From the NCBI RefSeq assembly GCF_000223375.1, contig NC_017385.1, positions 62,001 to 126,000 of the forward strand: DNA of 64,000 bases, written 5' to 3'. Positions 33,354 to 43,650 of this stretch are shown here, in pieces (positions within the stretch are counted from its first letter, which is position 1; each line of letters starts with the position of its first letter). Source of the stretch: Ketogulonicigenium vulgare WSH-001 (GTDB lineage: Bacteria; Pseudomonadota; Alphaproteobacteria; Rhodobacterales; Rhodobacteraceae). The notes under the pieces were generated by a model. That model was not told where the DNA came from. It did not search any database and saw only the letters and a program-made list of their open reading frames with translations. Position numbers and translations under genes: made by a program.

Positions 33354-36300
33354 GCGATCTGCACCACGAAAAACATCTCGAGTCCTACATCGTCCAGAAA
33401 CTGGCCGCCCAAGGCTGGCTGGTGGGCGACAGCGCCGGATACGATCCGGATTACGCCCTTTATCCCGACGACCTCGAGGCCTGGCTGAAGACCACCCAAG
33501 GCCCGAAATGGGACAAGCTTGCCGCCATGAATGGCGATAAGACGCGCGAGGTGGTGATGAAGCGCCTTGAGGCCGCGCTGGAAAAGGACGGCCTGATGCA
33601 TGTCCTGCGGCGTGGCTTCTCGATCGCGGGCTGCGGTCATCTGGACCTGTCCGAGGCCGCGCCGGAGGACCAGCGCAACGCCGATGTGTTGCATCGCTAT
33701 GCCTCGAACCGCCTGCGGGTGGTGCCGCAGCTCAAATACCATCCTGGCCGGGAACTGGCGATCGACTTGGGGTTCTTCCTCAACGGTCTGCCTCTGGCCA
33801 CGGTCGAACTGAAGACGGATTTCACCCAATCGATCGAACACGCCAAGAACCAATATCGCAATGACCGCCTGCCGGTCGATCCGGTCTCGAAACGCAAGCA
33901 CCCGCTCTTGACGTTCAAGCGCGGCGCCGTGGTGCATTTCGCCATGTCGGACAGCGAGATCTGGATGACAACCAAATTGGCCGGCGAGAATACGTTCTTC
34001 CTGCCCTTCAACCAGGGCTTCGATGGCCACGGCGGCAACCCGCCCCGCCCGGATGGGGAATACCCGGTTGCCTATTTCTGGGAGCGGATCTGCCGGCCCG
34101 ACAACTTCCTGCGGATCTTCCACAGCTTCGTCTATGTGGAGAAGAAGAACGTCGTTGACCTGAAAGGCAACTGGTCCGTCAAGGAAACCTTGATTTTCCC
34201 GCGTTACCACCAGTTCGATGCGGTGAACTCGATGATCGCGGACGCCAGGGCGAAGGGGCCCGGGCAGGCATATCTGTGCGAACACAGCGCAGGTTCCGGC
34301 AAAACCTCGACAATTGCCTGGACCGCCCACGATCTGATCAAGCTGCGCAAGGAGGACGGCATGCCGATCTTCGACGCCGCCATCATCGTGACGGATCGCA
34401 ATGTTCTCGATGGACAGTTGCAGGATGCGGTGCAGCAGATCGATCATCAAAATGGGCTAATTGCCGCCATCGACCGCGAAAAATCCTCGAAGTCGAAGAG
34501 CGACCAGCTGACGGAGGCGTTGACCAGGGGCACCCCGATCATCGTCGTGACGATTCAGACCTTCCCCTTCGCCATGGAAGCAATCCTGACGAAAAAGTCG
34601 TTGCGGGATAAGAACTTCGCGGTGATCATCGACGAGGCCCATACCTCACAGACCGGCAATACCGCCTCGAAGCTGCAGGCAACACTGGCCCTGTCCTCGA
34701 AGAAGGATATGGCCGACATGACGGTCGAAGATATCCTGATGGAAATCCAAAGCTCGCGGAAGCGGCCGTCGAACGTCTCGCATTTTGCCTTCACCGCGAC
34801 GCCCAAGCATTCGACCATGATGCTCTTTGCTCGCCCGGCCGATCCGACCAGGCCTGCGTCGGACGACAACCTGCCGATGGCGTTCCACAAATACGAGATG
34901 CGTCAGGCCATCGATGAGGGCTTCATCCTCGATGTCCTGGAGGGCTATGTGCCCTACAAGACCGCATTCAATCTCGGCAAGGAGATGGTCGATGAGAAGC
35001 GCGTGGACGGCAAGGCCGCGAAACGCGCCCTGGCCGCCTGGATGGCGCTCCACCCGACGAACGTGACCCAGAAAGTCCAGTTCATCATGGAGCATTTCTC
35101 GAAGAACGTGGCACACCGCTTGGATGGGAAAGCCAAAGCCATGGTTGTGACCAGCTCCCGCGCGGCCGCGGTGCGCTACAAGAAGGCCTTTGACGCCTTC
35201 ATCGAGGTCAACCCGGCCTATCAGGAAATCCGGGCCCTGGTGGCATTTTCCGGCAAGCTGACCGGAAAGGAGGTCATGCATCCTAACGACGACCTTCTGA
35301 GCAATGACATCTTCACCGTCGATGAGGATGTGGAGTTCACCGAGAACAATATGAACCCCGGCATCGGCGGCCAGGATCTGCGGATCGCCTTTGACCGCCC
35401 GGAATACCGCGTGATGCTGGTGGCGAACAAATTCCAGACCGGTTTCGATCAGCCTAAGCTGGTGGCGATGTATATCGACAAAAAGATCGCCAACGCGGTC
35501 GAGATCGTGCAGACCCTGTCGCGTCTCAATCGCACCTTCCCGGGCAAGGATCAGGTCTTCATCATCGACTTCGTGAATGATCCGAGCAGCATCCAGGCCG
35601 CCTTTGCGCAATATGACAGTGGGGCGAAGATCGAGCAGGTCCAGGATCTGAATGTCATCTATGACATCAAGGACAGGCTGGACGCTGAGGGAGTCTATGA
35701 CAACGGGCATGTTCTGAACTTTATGACCGCCCGATACCAGACCGCCGCGGCCTTCAACACCGGTGGCCAAACCGAGCATAGGGCCATGTTTGCGGCCACC
35801 CAGGAACCTACGGACACCTTCAATGAGAGGCTGAGGGGGCTGCGTGATGTTGCGCAGGCCGCCGAAAATGCCTTCGAAAGGGCCAGTCTGGATGGTGATG
35901 ACGCCGGTATGAAGAAGGCGGATCATGACCGCGCCCGAGTCGCCGAGGCTATCGGGCAAATGATGGAGTTCAAGAAGGGTCTGGGGCGCTTTGCCAGAAC
36001 CTACTCTTACATCGCCCAGCTCATTGATCTTGGCGATCCGGAGTTGGAGAATTTTGCATCCTTCGCCAAGCTCCTGGAAAACCGGCTCAACGGCATTCCG
36101 CCGGAGAACGTGGATCTCCGCGGAATCACCCTGACCGGCTATGATATCAAGACCCGTCCTCCGGAAGGCACCGACGGGGAAGATGGGGGAAGCGGGGATA
36201 AAAAGGGCCTCATCCTCAAGCCGGAGGGCTCCGGCGGTGCCGCAAGGCCTGGTTCGGTTCCCGTCTATATTCAGGAAATCATTTCGAAGCTGAACAGCAT

Positions 36301-36589
36301 CTTCGGCGAAGCTACCCCCCTCAATGATCAGTTCAGCCTTGTGAATCAGATTGTTGCGATCGTAAGGGAGAACGCGGTGGTCATGGCGCAGGTCGAACGC
36401 AATGATAAAACCAGCGCCATGAAAGGGAATCTTCCCGGAGCGGTCGAGGCTGCAATTGCGCGGGCCATGTCATCCCACGCGACCCTCGCCACCTTGCTCC
36501 TCAAATCCGACCGCCAGGCGATCAAGCTGCTGATCCCCATGATATATGACCTTTTGAAGCAGGGCGGACAGATCGAACTTGGCCAATGA
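33350..36589 (+). CDS. hsdR: Type I restriction endonuclease subunit R
   Basis: A 1079-residue motor/nuclease subunit. The N-terminal PD-(D/E)xK nuclease ends in LATVELKTDF, with the catalytic E-x-K. The superfamily 2 helicase follows: Walker A HSAGSGKTSTIAW, the DEAH box VIIDEAHTSQ, FTATPK, and motif VI-like QTLSRLNRTFPGKD. The complex translocates unmodified DNA and cuts at a distance. The start ATG overlaps the GIY-YIG gene stop by four bases; a longer frame upstream is only a shadow. All motifs appear intact. Confidence 0.93.
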   Translation: MSDLHHEKHLESYIVQKLAAQGWLVGDSAGYDPDYALYPDDLEAWLKTTQGPKWDKLAAMNGDKTREVVMKRLEAALEKDGLMHVLRRGFSIAGCGHLDLSEAAPEDQRNADVLHRYASNRLRVVPQLKYHPGRELAIDLGFFLNGLPLATVELKTDFTQSIEHAKNQYRNDRLPVDPVSKRKHPLLTFKRGAVVHFAMSDSEIWMTTKLAGENTFFLPFNQGFDGHGGNPPRPDGEYPVAYFWERICRPDNFLRIFHSFVYVEKKNVVDLKGNWSVKETLIFPRYHQFDAVNSMIADARAKGPGQAYLCEHSAGSGKTSTIAWTAHDLIKLRKEDGMPIFDAAIIVTDRNVLDGQLQDAVQQIDHQNGLIAAIDREKSSKSKSDQLTEALTRGTPIIVVTIQTFPFAMEAILTKKSLRDKNFAVIIDEAHTSQTGNTASKLQATLALSSKKDMADMTVEDILMEIQSSRKRPSNVSHFAFTATPKHSTMMLFARPADPTRPASDDNLPMAFHKYEMRQAIDEGFILDVLEGYVPYKTAFNLGKEMVDEKRVDGKAAKRALAAWMALHPTNVTQKVQFIMEHFSKNVAHRLDGKAKAMVVTSSRAAAVRYKKAFDAFIEVNPAYQEIRALVAFSGKLTGKEVMHPNDDLLSNDIFTVDEDVEFTENNMNPGIGGQDLRIAFDRPEYRVMLVANKFQTGFDQPKLVAMYIDKKIANAVEIVQTLSRLNRTFPGKDQVFIIDFVNDPSSIQAAFAQYDSGAKIEQVQDLNVIYDIKDRLDAEGVYDNGHVLNFMTARYQTAAAFNTGGQTEHRAMFAATQEPTDTFNERLRGLRDVAQAAENAFERASLDGDDAGMKKADHDRARVAEAIGQMMEFKKGLGRFARTYSYIAQLIDLGDPELENFASFAKLLENRLNGIPPENVDLRGITLTGYDIKTRPPEGTDGEDGGSGDKKGLILKPEGSGGAARPGSVPVYIQEIISKLNSIFGEATPLNDQFSLVNQIVAIVRENAVVMAQVERNDKTSAMKGNLPGAVEAAIARAMSSHATLATLLLKSDRQAIKLLIPMIYDLLKQGGQIELGQ

Positions 36590-36686
36590 TCTACTCCAGG
36601 GCGGTCTACTCCCTCGAATAGTTTATTGATCAGGATGGTATAGGCTTCGGCACCAGTGTCTTGGCGTCAATGTGGGGTTTCAATAA

Positions 36687-38972
36687 ATGATTGATCGCAT
36701 TCATCTTCTCAGGAATGTTGGGCAGTTCGACAATGTCAGCCCGCAGCAACAGTTCACGCCCCTCACTTTAATCTATGGTGAAAACGGGCGCGGAAAGACA
36801 ACCGTTGCGGAAATTCTTCGTTCTCTTGCGACAAATGACCCGGTTCTAGTGACAGAGCGTCAGCGGCTGGGTTCGCCGCATCCGCCGCATGTTGTCATCT
36901 CTCATGCCGCCGGGAATGCCATCTTTCAAAATGGTGTCTGGAACCGACCTCTCCCCGATATCACAATCTTCGATGACGCGTTTGTGTCCGCCAATGTATG
37001 CTCCGGAATCGAAATCCAGGCAGCTCATCGTCAGGGCCTGCATGAGCTTATTCTTGGAGCGCAGGGGGTTGCGCTGAGCACAGCTCTTCAAGCCCATGTG
37101 CTTCGGATCGAGGGACATAATACCGCGCTCCGCGAGCTGGCCGATGCCATTCCCGCCGCCGCGCGCGGTCCCTACAAAGTCGATCCGTTCTGTGCCTTGC
37201 CGCCGGATGAGGCCATCGATGCCAAAATTCAGGAAGCAGAGCGCCGCCTGGCCGCTGCCCGCGCATCCGATGCCATCCGTCAGCGTCCCGGTTTTCAGGA
37301 ATTTGGCCTTCCGGATTTTGATCTTGATGCCATTGACCAGATTCTGGGGCGTGGATTGCCCGGCCTTGAAGCGGATGCGGCTGCCCGCGTTCGGGCCCAT
37401 ATCGCCAAACTGGGTCAAGGCGGCGAGAGCTGGGTTGCAGATGGGATGCCCCGGATAGAGCGAGCATCCCAAGGACAAGATGGTGAAATCTGCCCATTCT
37501 GTGCCCAGGACCTTGCAGGCTCCGACATCATCGCACACTATCGCGCCTATTTCTCGCAAGCCTATGAGGACTTGAAGGCCGTCATTCGCCAGACCGGGAT
37601 CGGTGTTCGGGATACGCATGGCGGTGACATCCCTTCTGCATTTGAGCGCAACATCCGCACGGCCGCCCAAACGCATGAATTCTGGAAGGATTTCACCGAA
37701 CTTCCGGAAATTGAGATTGATACCGCAGCCATTGCCCGTGATTGGAGCGCGGCGCGTGACACCGTTCTTGGGCAGCTTCGGGAAAAGGCTGCTGCGCCGC
37801 TGGATCAGACGCGCCTAACGCCGGAGGCTCGCCAGGCGGTGCAGAGCTACCGCGCACGGATTGCCGAGGTTGCCGCTCTCTCTGCCAGCGTGGTGGGTGC
37901 GAATGCGCGGCTCGATATCGTCAAGGAACAGGCACAGGCCGATGATCTCGCGGCGCTGACAAGTGATCTGGCAAAGCTGAATGCGCAAAAGGTAAGGTTT
38001 AACCCTGCTGTTGCGCAGTGCTGCGACGCTTATCTCGCTGAAAAGGAAGCAAAAGGGGCGACCGAGCTCCTTCGCACGCAGGCCCGCACAGCGCTCGATC
38101 AATACCGGGAGCAGATCTTCCCGGCCTATGAAGCGGCCATCAACGATTTTCTGCGCCGCTTTGGTGCCTCGTTCCGGCTGGGCGAGGTCCAATCAGTCAA
38201 CATGCGCTCAGGCTCTTCTGCATCCTACTGCGTGGTCATCAACCAGCAAAACGTCAACCTGACGGCCGAGGCAGGACCTTCCTTCCGTAACACCTTGAGC
38301 GCCGGGGACCGGAACACGCTGGCGCTCGCGTTCTTCTTCGCTTCGCTTGAACAGGATCCCAACCTTGCCAACAAGATCGTCGTCATCGACGATCCGATGA
38401 CCAGTCTGGATGAACATCGCACGCTGCGCACCCGCGAGGAGATATTAGCCATGGGCAGGCGGGTTCAGCAGGTTATTGTCCTATCCCATTCGAAGGCGTT
38501 TCTTTGTCACTTGTGGGAACAGGCCGATAGGAACGCGGCCGTTGCGCTGCGCATAAACAGGGCCGCTATCGGCTCTGATATCGCTGGCTGGGATGTGCGG
38601 AATGACAGTATATCCGAGCATGACAAGCGCCATGAGCTTGTTCGCGGATATCTCCGGGCCGCCGATCCAAATCAAGAGCGAGCGGTTGCCACCGCACTTC
38701 GGCCGATTTTGGAGGCCTTTATGCGCATAGCCTATCCGGAATATTTCCCTCCAGGCACGCTGCTAGGCCCGTTCATCCGAACATGTGAGCAGCGAGTTGG
38801 CGGGGCCAATGAGATTCTCTCAGCGGCAGATATAACAGAACTGAACAGGCTGAAGGATTATGCAAATCGGTTCCACCACGACTCGAATCCTGCTTGGCAG
38901 GTTGCCGCAATCAACGATGCTGAGTTGACCGACTTTGTCGAGCGAACCTTGTTATTTGCTTCCCGCAGGTAG
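36687..38972 (+). CDS. PrrC/RloC-like ABC-ATPase, possible anticodon nuclease
   Basis: A 761-residue AAA_13-type protein. Walker A is GENGRGKTT; the C-terminal ATPase half has the signature LSAGDRNTLALAF, Walker B VVIDDPMTSLD and the switch histidine in LSHSKAF. Between them is a long helical region with CPFC (Cys269 and Cys272), the place of the RloC zinc hook. The last 100 residues contain Arg672-x3-Glu676 and His730/His731, similar in kind to the Arg-x3-Glu...His nuclease triad of PrrC. PrrC-type proteins are guarded by type I restriction enzymes, which fits this position 97 bases behind hsdR. Nuclease activity is inferred. Confidence 0.75.
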   Translation: MIDRIHLLRNVGQFDNVSPQQQFTPLTLIYGENGRGKTTVAEILRSLATNDPVLVTERQRLGSPHPPHVVISHAAGNAIFQNGVWNRPLPDITIFDDAFVSANVCSGIEIQAAHRQGLHELILGAQGVALSTALQAHVLRIEGHNTALRELADAIPAAARGPYKVDPFCALPPDEAIDAKIQEAERRLAAARASDAIRQRPGFQEFGLPDFDLDAIDQILGRGLPGLEADAAARVRAHIAKLGQGGESWVADGMPRIERASQGQDGEICPFCAQDLAGSDIIAHYRAYFSQAYEDLKAVIRQTGIGVRDTHGGDIPSAFERNIRTAAQTHEFWKDFTELPEIEIDTAAIARDWSAARDTVLGQLREKAAAPLDQTRLTPEARQAVQSYRARIAEVAALSASVVGANARLDIVKEQAQADDLAALTSDLAKLNAQKVRFNPAVAQCCDAYLAEKEAKGATELLRTQARTALDQYREQIFPAYEAAINDFLRRFGASFRLGEVQSVNMRSGSSASYCVVINQQNVNLTAEAGPSFRNTLSAGDRNTLALAFFFASLEQDPNLANKIVVIDDPMTSLDEHRTLRTREEILAMGRRVQQVIVLSHSKAFLCHLWEQADRNAAVALRINRAAIGSDIAGWDVRNDSISEHDKRHELVRGYLRAADPNQERAVATALRPILEAFMRIAYPEYFPPGTLLGPFIRTCEQRVGGANEILSAADITELNRLKDYANRFHHDSNPAWQVAAINDAELTDFVERTLLFASRR

Positions 38973-39180
38973 GTTTCGTCGACGGACGCGCTGCGTCCTG
39001 CGGGGGCGTTGCTTAGTCGTGAATCTGGCGGGTGAGCTGCACCGTCGTTGACGGCCCTGGGACCGTGGTCCTCCGCGGCCGTCTATTTTTTCGATATTAT
39101 TATCCGTTAAATTTGCGAAAAAAGTTGACTCGTTTCGGAGCCTCGCATACACCCTCCCCTCAAGACGGAAGGAGACCGGC

Positions 39181-39798
39181 ATGGCAAACTCGACCAACAT
39201 GGCAGTCGCGCTCGCGGCCATCTTCGGCCAGACCCTGACGAGTGTCGAGGGACTCAGCCGGGCCCTTAAACAGGCCGGTCTGCGAACCGATGGCGGCAAG
39301 GGGCGTGGGGCAAGCAACATGGTGGGACAGGATACGTTCAACCTGGCGATTGTTCTTGCCGCTGGTGTAGGCATGACCGCCGCTCCGGCCTTCGTCCGCA
39401 ACGTCATCGATATGGAGCTGAAGAGCGGTGTTCTCCTGCAGGGAGAGCAGGTCGTATGGGCACCGGGAAGTCAGCCGCCCCGAGGTTCAACGCTTGGCCT
39501 CGTGAAGCAGGATCTGCTGCCCGGCGTTGAGGTCACCTCAACCCTCGGCGCGTTTATGGGCAACTGGATCGACGGCCTGTTCGACGCGACATTGCCTTGG
39601 AAGGATGAGGGTATTGCCAACCTTGAAGTTGGCCTGAGCGGTCCGTGGGCTGACTTTACTCTGGAGTGGGCGGGCAATCGACTGGAACTCGGCTTTGCCG
39701 CGCAAGGGGTGGATCCGAGGGCCGAGCCTGACTGGGAGCGCCGGATCATTTTGCGCGGAAACCTTTTCCGCAAGCTGGTGCAAATTGTTGAGGCCTGA
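39181..39798 (+). CDS. Unknown 205-residue protein next to the transposition genes
   Basis: A soluble protein with GGAAGGAGA before its ATG. The N-terminal 65 residues (LSRALKQAGLRTDGGKGRGASNM, then TFNLAIVLAAG) resemble a small helix-turn-helix-like region seen in prophage and mobile-element genes of this bacterial group. The rest is unrecognised. Its expression signals are good: TTGACT at about 39126. It may belong to the transposon core or be cargo. Confidence 0.55.
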   Translation: MANSTNMAVALAAIFGQTLTSVEGLSRALKQAGLRTDGGKGRGASNMVGQDTFNLAIVLAAGVGMTAAPAFVRNVIDMELKSGVLLQGEQVVWAPGSQPPRGSTLGLVKQDLLPGVEVTSTLGAFMGNWIDGLFDATLPWKDEGIANLEVGLSGPWADFTLEWAGNRLELGFAAQGVDPRAEPDWERRIILRGNLFRKLVQIVEA

Positions 39799-40657
39799 TC
39801 CACACAACCGCCCTTCGCGCTCCCGAAGTATCGCCTTCAGACAGTTGGTTCCGAACATGATCCCTCATATCGCCCTTGCGGCCTTCCGCCTGATACACTG
39901 ATCCATCTGGATCGGGCGCAGGGTATTGCTCAGTCTGATGTCTCCGTTGATCGCCGGAAACGACCACGAATCGCCTGTCACCAGACAAGCCGTTCCAGGG
40001 CCGCCCGGACCATTCAAAGGGCCATCCACCCCCACGCTTTCCTGCGGCAGACGAAATTCGGCAGTCAGGCCGAGTGTTTTTCGCACCGACGAAGCCCGAT
40101 CCGGACCGGAGCGGAAGAACTGTCTGTCGCGGCTTGCGGTGGCCGGTCCACAAGACCTGCCCTCACCGGGCGTCAGACAGTATGTGAAAAACGGACACCT
40201 CTTTAGTGTCGAGGTCAACCCGTTGATAAGGCGCGACTTATTCCAATTCGGTAGACGACGGAATATTGTCCGGGCGACAGACAAGCTGCTTTTCGGAAGG
40301 ATGAAACGATGAAAACCTGATGACCCCAGATACGAAAACGCCGGAATGTTGGCGCATTCCGACGTGATCGTCAGGAAGACCGAAGTCCACCAGCTGTCAT
40401 ACTGGTTCTTTAGCAGATTCAGCGGTCCGCCGCAAGGATCTGTCATGGGCGACGATCCTCCTCAACATAGCAGGCTTCTTTTCGGGAACGGCTGACAGGC
40501 CGACCTTGCCCGTCCGTAAATCCGGCGGGGCGAGGACGGCACCGCCATGCCTGCATCCCGGCAGGAGACCTCATCCCGATCGGCCCCTGGCCATCGCGGC
40601 ACGAGACCGCATCCGCCCGACCGGGCGGAGACCGATCCCACATGAGGAAACCATCCC
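39799..40657. other. 860-base gap before tnsA
   Basis: Open frames on both strands (plus 39926-40312, minus 39865-40446) are mutually overlapping, have no plausible ribosome site and match nothing I recognise. The region presumably carries the tnsA promoter. It could hold an unrecognised pseudogene or non-coding RNA, but nothing is supported. Confidence 0.5.
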
Positions 40658-41404
40658 ATGACTATGAATATTCCGATCGAGCCCATGCTCGCGCTACCCC
40701 CTGCTGCTTCAGGCCTCGAAAGCGCAGTGGCCCTGCCTGCGCCGTCCAGGGCGGGTCGCGATATCGCGATTGCCTCGAACCGCCACTGCACGGCCCACGA
40801 CGTTCTGGGTCACGGCGCGGGGTTCCGCATCCAGTGCGAGTCCGCGCTGGAACGCGACCATGCCTATATCATCAATGCCAGGCCCCAGACTCATGACCTT
40901 CGTGAACAGGTCGTATTCCCGTATCCGTTCGCGGACAGCAAGACGCGGCACATCTTCGACTTCTACGTGACCGAACTCGACGGGAGGCGGATCGCATGCA
41001 CGGTGAAGCCCGATCCCCTGACCCGTAAGCGCGGCGAGGGTCAGATGCCGGGACAGGATTTCATCACGCATATGCAGACGGTCTCCTTCTGGGTGCAGGA
41101 GCGGAACTTTGCGGACGAAGTCCGTCTGCTCACCGAGAAAGACATCGATCCCGTTGAGCTGCACAACGCCCGTATTCTGGCGGCATTTCGTGAACCCGAC
41201 CCCGATGCCGACGCTGCTGCCCGGGAGTTGACGAGATACCTCTTGGGCGGTCGCAGCTTACGCGATCTCACACGCGATCTCGGCTTGGCCGAGCGCGGTT
41301 ATCGCGCCTTGCTGCGCCTGGTCCGCATGGGCGCACTCGTTGGCCAACCGGGCCATCAACTTACCCCTGACATCCTCATTTTCCGGAAAGGAACCATCCA
41401 ATGA
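40658..41404 (+). CDS. tnsA: TnsA-like endonuclease of a Tn7-like transposon
   Basis: A 248-residue protein. The nuclease residues fit TnsA: Glu61 or Glu65 in ESALE, Asp101 in IFDFYV and Lys117 in CTVKP, in a PD-(D/E)xK-type fold; Tn7 TnsA uses Glu63, Asp114 and Lys132. A C-terminal helical part (SLRDLTRDLGLAERGYRALLRLVRMGALV) looks like a winged helix. TnsA cuts the 5' ends so that, with TnsB, the element moves by cut and paste. GAGGAAA precedes the ATG, and the stop overlaps tnsB by ATGA. Confidence 0.82.
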   Translation: MTMNIPIEPMLALPPAASGLESAVALPAPSRAGRDIAIASNRHCTAHDVLGHGAGFRIQCESALERDHAYIINARPQTHDLREQVVFPYPFADSKTRHIFDFYVTELDGRRIACTVKPDPLTRKRGEGQMPGQDFITHMQTVSFWVQERNFADEVRLLTEKDIDPVELHNARILAAFREPDPDADAAARELTRYLLGGRSLRDLTRDLGLAERGYRALLRLVRMGALVGQPGHQLTPDILIFRKGTIQ

Positions 41405-43650
41405 CCGCAATCGACCGTCACCTGCCCCAGTTCATTATCGGCAAGCATGACAGGATCACATTCCCGACCTTTGGGATGTTGCCTGGTATGCCTGGAAAAT
41501 CGATGCGTCTGGTTTACGCCACCGATGAGGGTGTGGTGCTCCAACCCGCCGATGGTGCCGGCCCTTCCGAAACCTTCAGCTATGCCCAGCTGCGTCGGAT
41601 GAATGCGGCGCGGGAAATCCACCATGAGCCGGAGTTCTATCTGCCCGTAGCGCAGCGCAGCGCGACCTTGCGCAACGAACTCGACGGTATTGCGCCAGCT
41701 ATGTCTGATGCGGAACGTCGACGCGTCGACGCCCGCTATGCCCTGGTTATGGCGTTCGACGTCTTGTCGGACAACGACGCGGGTGCGGCCAGAATCAAGC
41801 GCACCGATGAAAGCATCGCAGCCAATATGGACCTGATCCGCGATACCGCGGCGGAATATCTGAGCAAAACCGGGCCTACCCCCGATTTTGTCGAACGTGT
41901 GCGCGAATACCGCGAGAATGGTGGCCGCAAACCTCAAGGTGGCCAGACGGCGGCCCGTCCGGAGGCGGTTGCGCCGCGGACGCTTCGCAAATGGTCGGCG
42001 GCGATGAAGGTGGGCGGCAAGTGGGCGCTTCGCGACAAGTGCTGCAACCGCGGCAACAAGAACGGACACTTCACCACCGACGAGCAGGGGCTGCTGTCGA
42101 ACGTCATCCGCGAGTTCTATCTCGACTTAAACCGTCCAAGCGTCGCGCAGACGGTGATGGAGGTCCGGCGCGTATTTCTGGAGAAGAATGCAGTGCGGCG
42201 GGAACAAGGCCTGACGGAGATGCGGATTCCGAGCCGCGACGCCGTCCGATCGTTCATCAAGGGCATCGATGAGCTCACCGGACTTTTCGAGCGTTATGGC
42301 CACCGTGAGGCCCTGAAGCGGATGAAACCCGTGACCAGGGGCCTGGAGGTCAGCCGCCCTCTGGAACGCGTCGAGATGGACGAGTGTAAAATCGATCTCA
42401 TCACGATCATGGCGCAGGCCGGCCTTCTGCAGCTCTTCACGCCGGAAGAACTGGAAAAAATGGGCTTGAACAACAAGAAGCGCCGCTGGTGGCTGGTATT
42501 CGCAATCGACTGCCGCACCCGCATGATCCTTGGGATGAAGCTCACCAACGAGCCGAAGACGACCGCCGCAAGCGAATGCCTGCGCATGGTCCTGGAGGAC
42601 AAGGGTGAGTTTGCAGATGCCGTAGGCGCGTTGACCCCGTGGTCGCATCGCGGCAAGCCCGAAAGTCTGGTGACGGACAATGGCGTATTCCGGTCCATTG
42701 AGTTTACGGACACCTGTGCCAATGTCGGTATCGGCCTCCTGCGGACCGTTGCCGGCGCTCCGGGCATGCGGGGGATGATCGAGAGGCTGTTCCGCACCGC
42801 CATCATGAGCCTGTTTTCGCGTCTGTCCGGTCGGGTTTTCTCGAACGTCCTCGAGCGCGGCGATCATCCTTCGGAAGAGCGGGCCTGCCTGACCATCGAA
42901 CAGCTGGCCTACGCCATCGTGCGTTGGGTCGTCGATATCTATCACAACACGCCGCACGAAGGGCTTGGAGGCCTGACGCCGCTGCAGCAGTGGGGCCGTG
43001 ACATGGAGGACGGCAACTATCCGCTTCACGCCTTGCCAACCCGCGCCACCACCCGGATCGCCTTCGGGGTTCCGATCGTGCGACAGCTGAGCAAGACCGG
43101 CATCACCGTCGGCGGCATTCGCTATCACGACGAAGTGCTGGCACATAGGCACCTGTCCTATGGGGATCACGATGTCGAGGTCCGCTGGGACCATACCGAT
43201 ATCGGCAGGATCGCTGTCTGCGTCGAAAACCGCTGGATCGAAGCGCGCAGTGTCCATCGCAATGGCCTGCTTGGCCAGGCGCTCGATGGCCTCAGCGCCG
43301 CGGAATGGGACGCCTCGGTTCGGGCATTGCGTGCAAGCGATCCGAAGCGCCAGGCCTTCGATGAAGGCGTCGTCCATGCCGCGATCAAGGATATCCAGGC
43401 GATGAACCACCGCCAGCAGCTGGAATACCAGGTCATCAATCAGGACTGGTCGAAAGAGCGCGTCCTCGCGCGCGAGGAGGTGATGATGAGCTTCGACGTG
43501 CGGCCCGATACCCCGCGCACCCATCAAACCGCTGACGACTACGGCCGGACCATTCAGCCGCGTGCGCCCATGGAGAACGTCGGAAGCGAGGCGGCCGCGC
43601 TTCCCAAGCCCGATCGCGGCCCGAAATTCGATGGCAAGGCAAAAGGATGA
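41401..43650 (+). CDS. tnsB: TnsB-like DDE transposase
   Basis: A 749-residue transposase of the TnsB/TniA/Mu family. The catalytic triad is Asp327 (EMDECKID), Asp426 (VTDNG) and Glu461 (GMIERLF), with the expected 35-residue spacing of the last two. A helix-turn-helix-rich N-terminal part should bind the end repeats, and a Mu-type beta barrel follows the core. It joins the 3' ends to target DNA. It overlaps tnsA and tnsC by ATGA on both sides. Confidence 0.92.
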   Translation: MTAIDRHLPQFIIGKHDRITFPTFGMLPGMPGKSMRLVYATDEGVVLQPADGAGPSETFSYAQLRRMNAAREIHHEPEFYLPVAQRSATLRNELDGIAPAMSDAERRRVDARYALVMAFDVLSDNDAGAARIKRTDESIAANMDLIRDTAAEYLSKTGPTPDFVERVREYRENGGRKPQGGQTAARPEAVAPRTLRKWSAAMKVGGKWALRDKCCNRGNKNGHFTTDEQGLLSNVIREFYLDLNRPSVAQTVMEVRRVFLEKNAVRREQGLTEMRIPSRDAVRSFIKGIDELTGLFERYGHREALKRMKPVTRGLEVSRPLERVEMDECKIDLITIMAQAGLLQLFTPEELEKMGLNNKKRRWWLVFAIDCRTRMILGMKLTNEPKTTAASECLRMVLEDKGEFADAVGALTPWSHRGKPESLVTDNGVFRSIEFTDTCANVGIGLLRTVAGAPGMRGMIERLFRTAIMSLFSRLSGRVFSNVLERGDHPSEERACLTIEQLAYAIVRWVVDIYHNTPHEGLGGLTPLQQWGRDMEDGNYPLHALPTRATTRIAFGVPIVRQLSKTGITVGGIRYHDEVLAHRHLSYGDHDVEVRWDHTDIGRIAVCVENRWIEARSVHRNGLLGQALDGLSAAEWDASVRALRASDPKRQAFDEGVVHAAIKDIQAMNHRQQLEYQVINQDWSKERVLAREEVMMSFDVRPDTPRTHQTADDYGRTIQPRAPMENVGSEAAALPKPDRGPKFDGKAKG

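Noticed and set aside
39865..40446. Overlapping frames on both strands before tnsA
   Set aside because: Neither has a ribosome site or recognisable domain, and they contradict each other.
42127..43527. Minus-strand frame of 466 residues opposite tnsB
   Set aside because: It is antisense to the DDE transposase with no recognisable domain.
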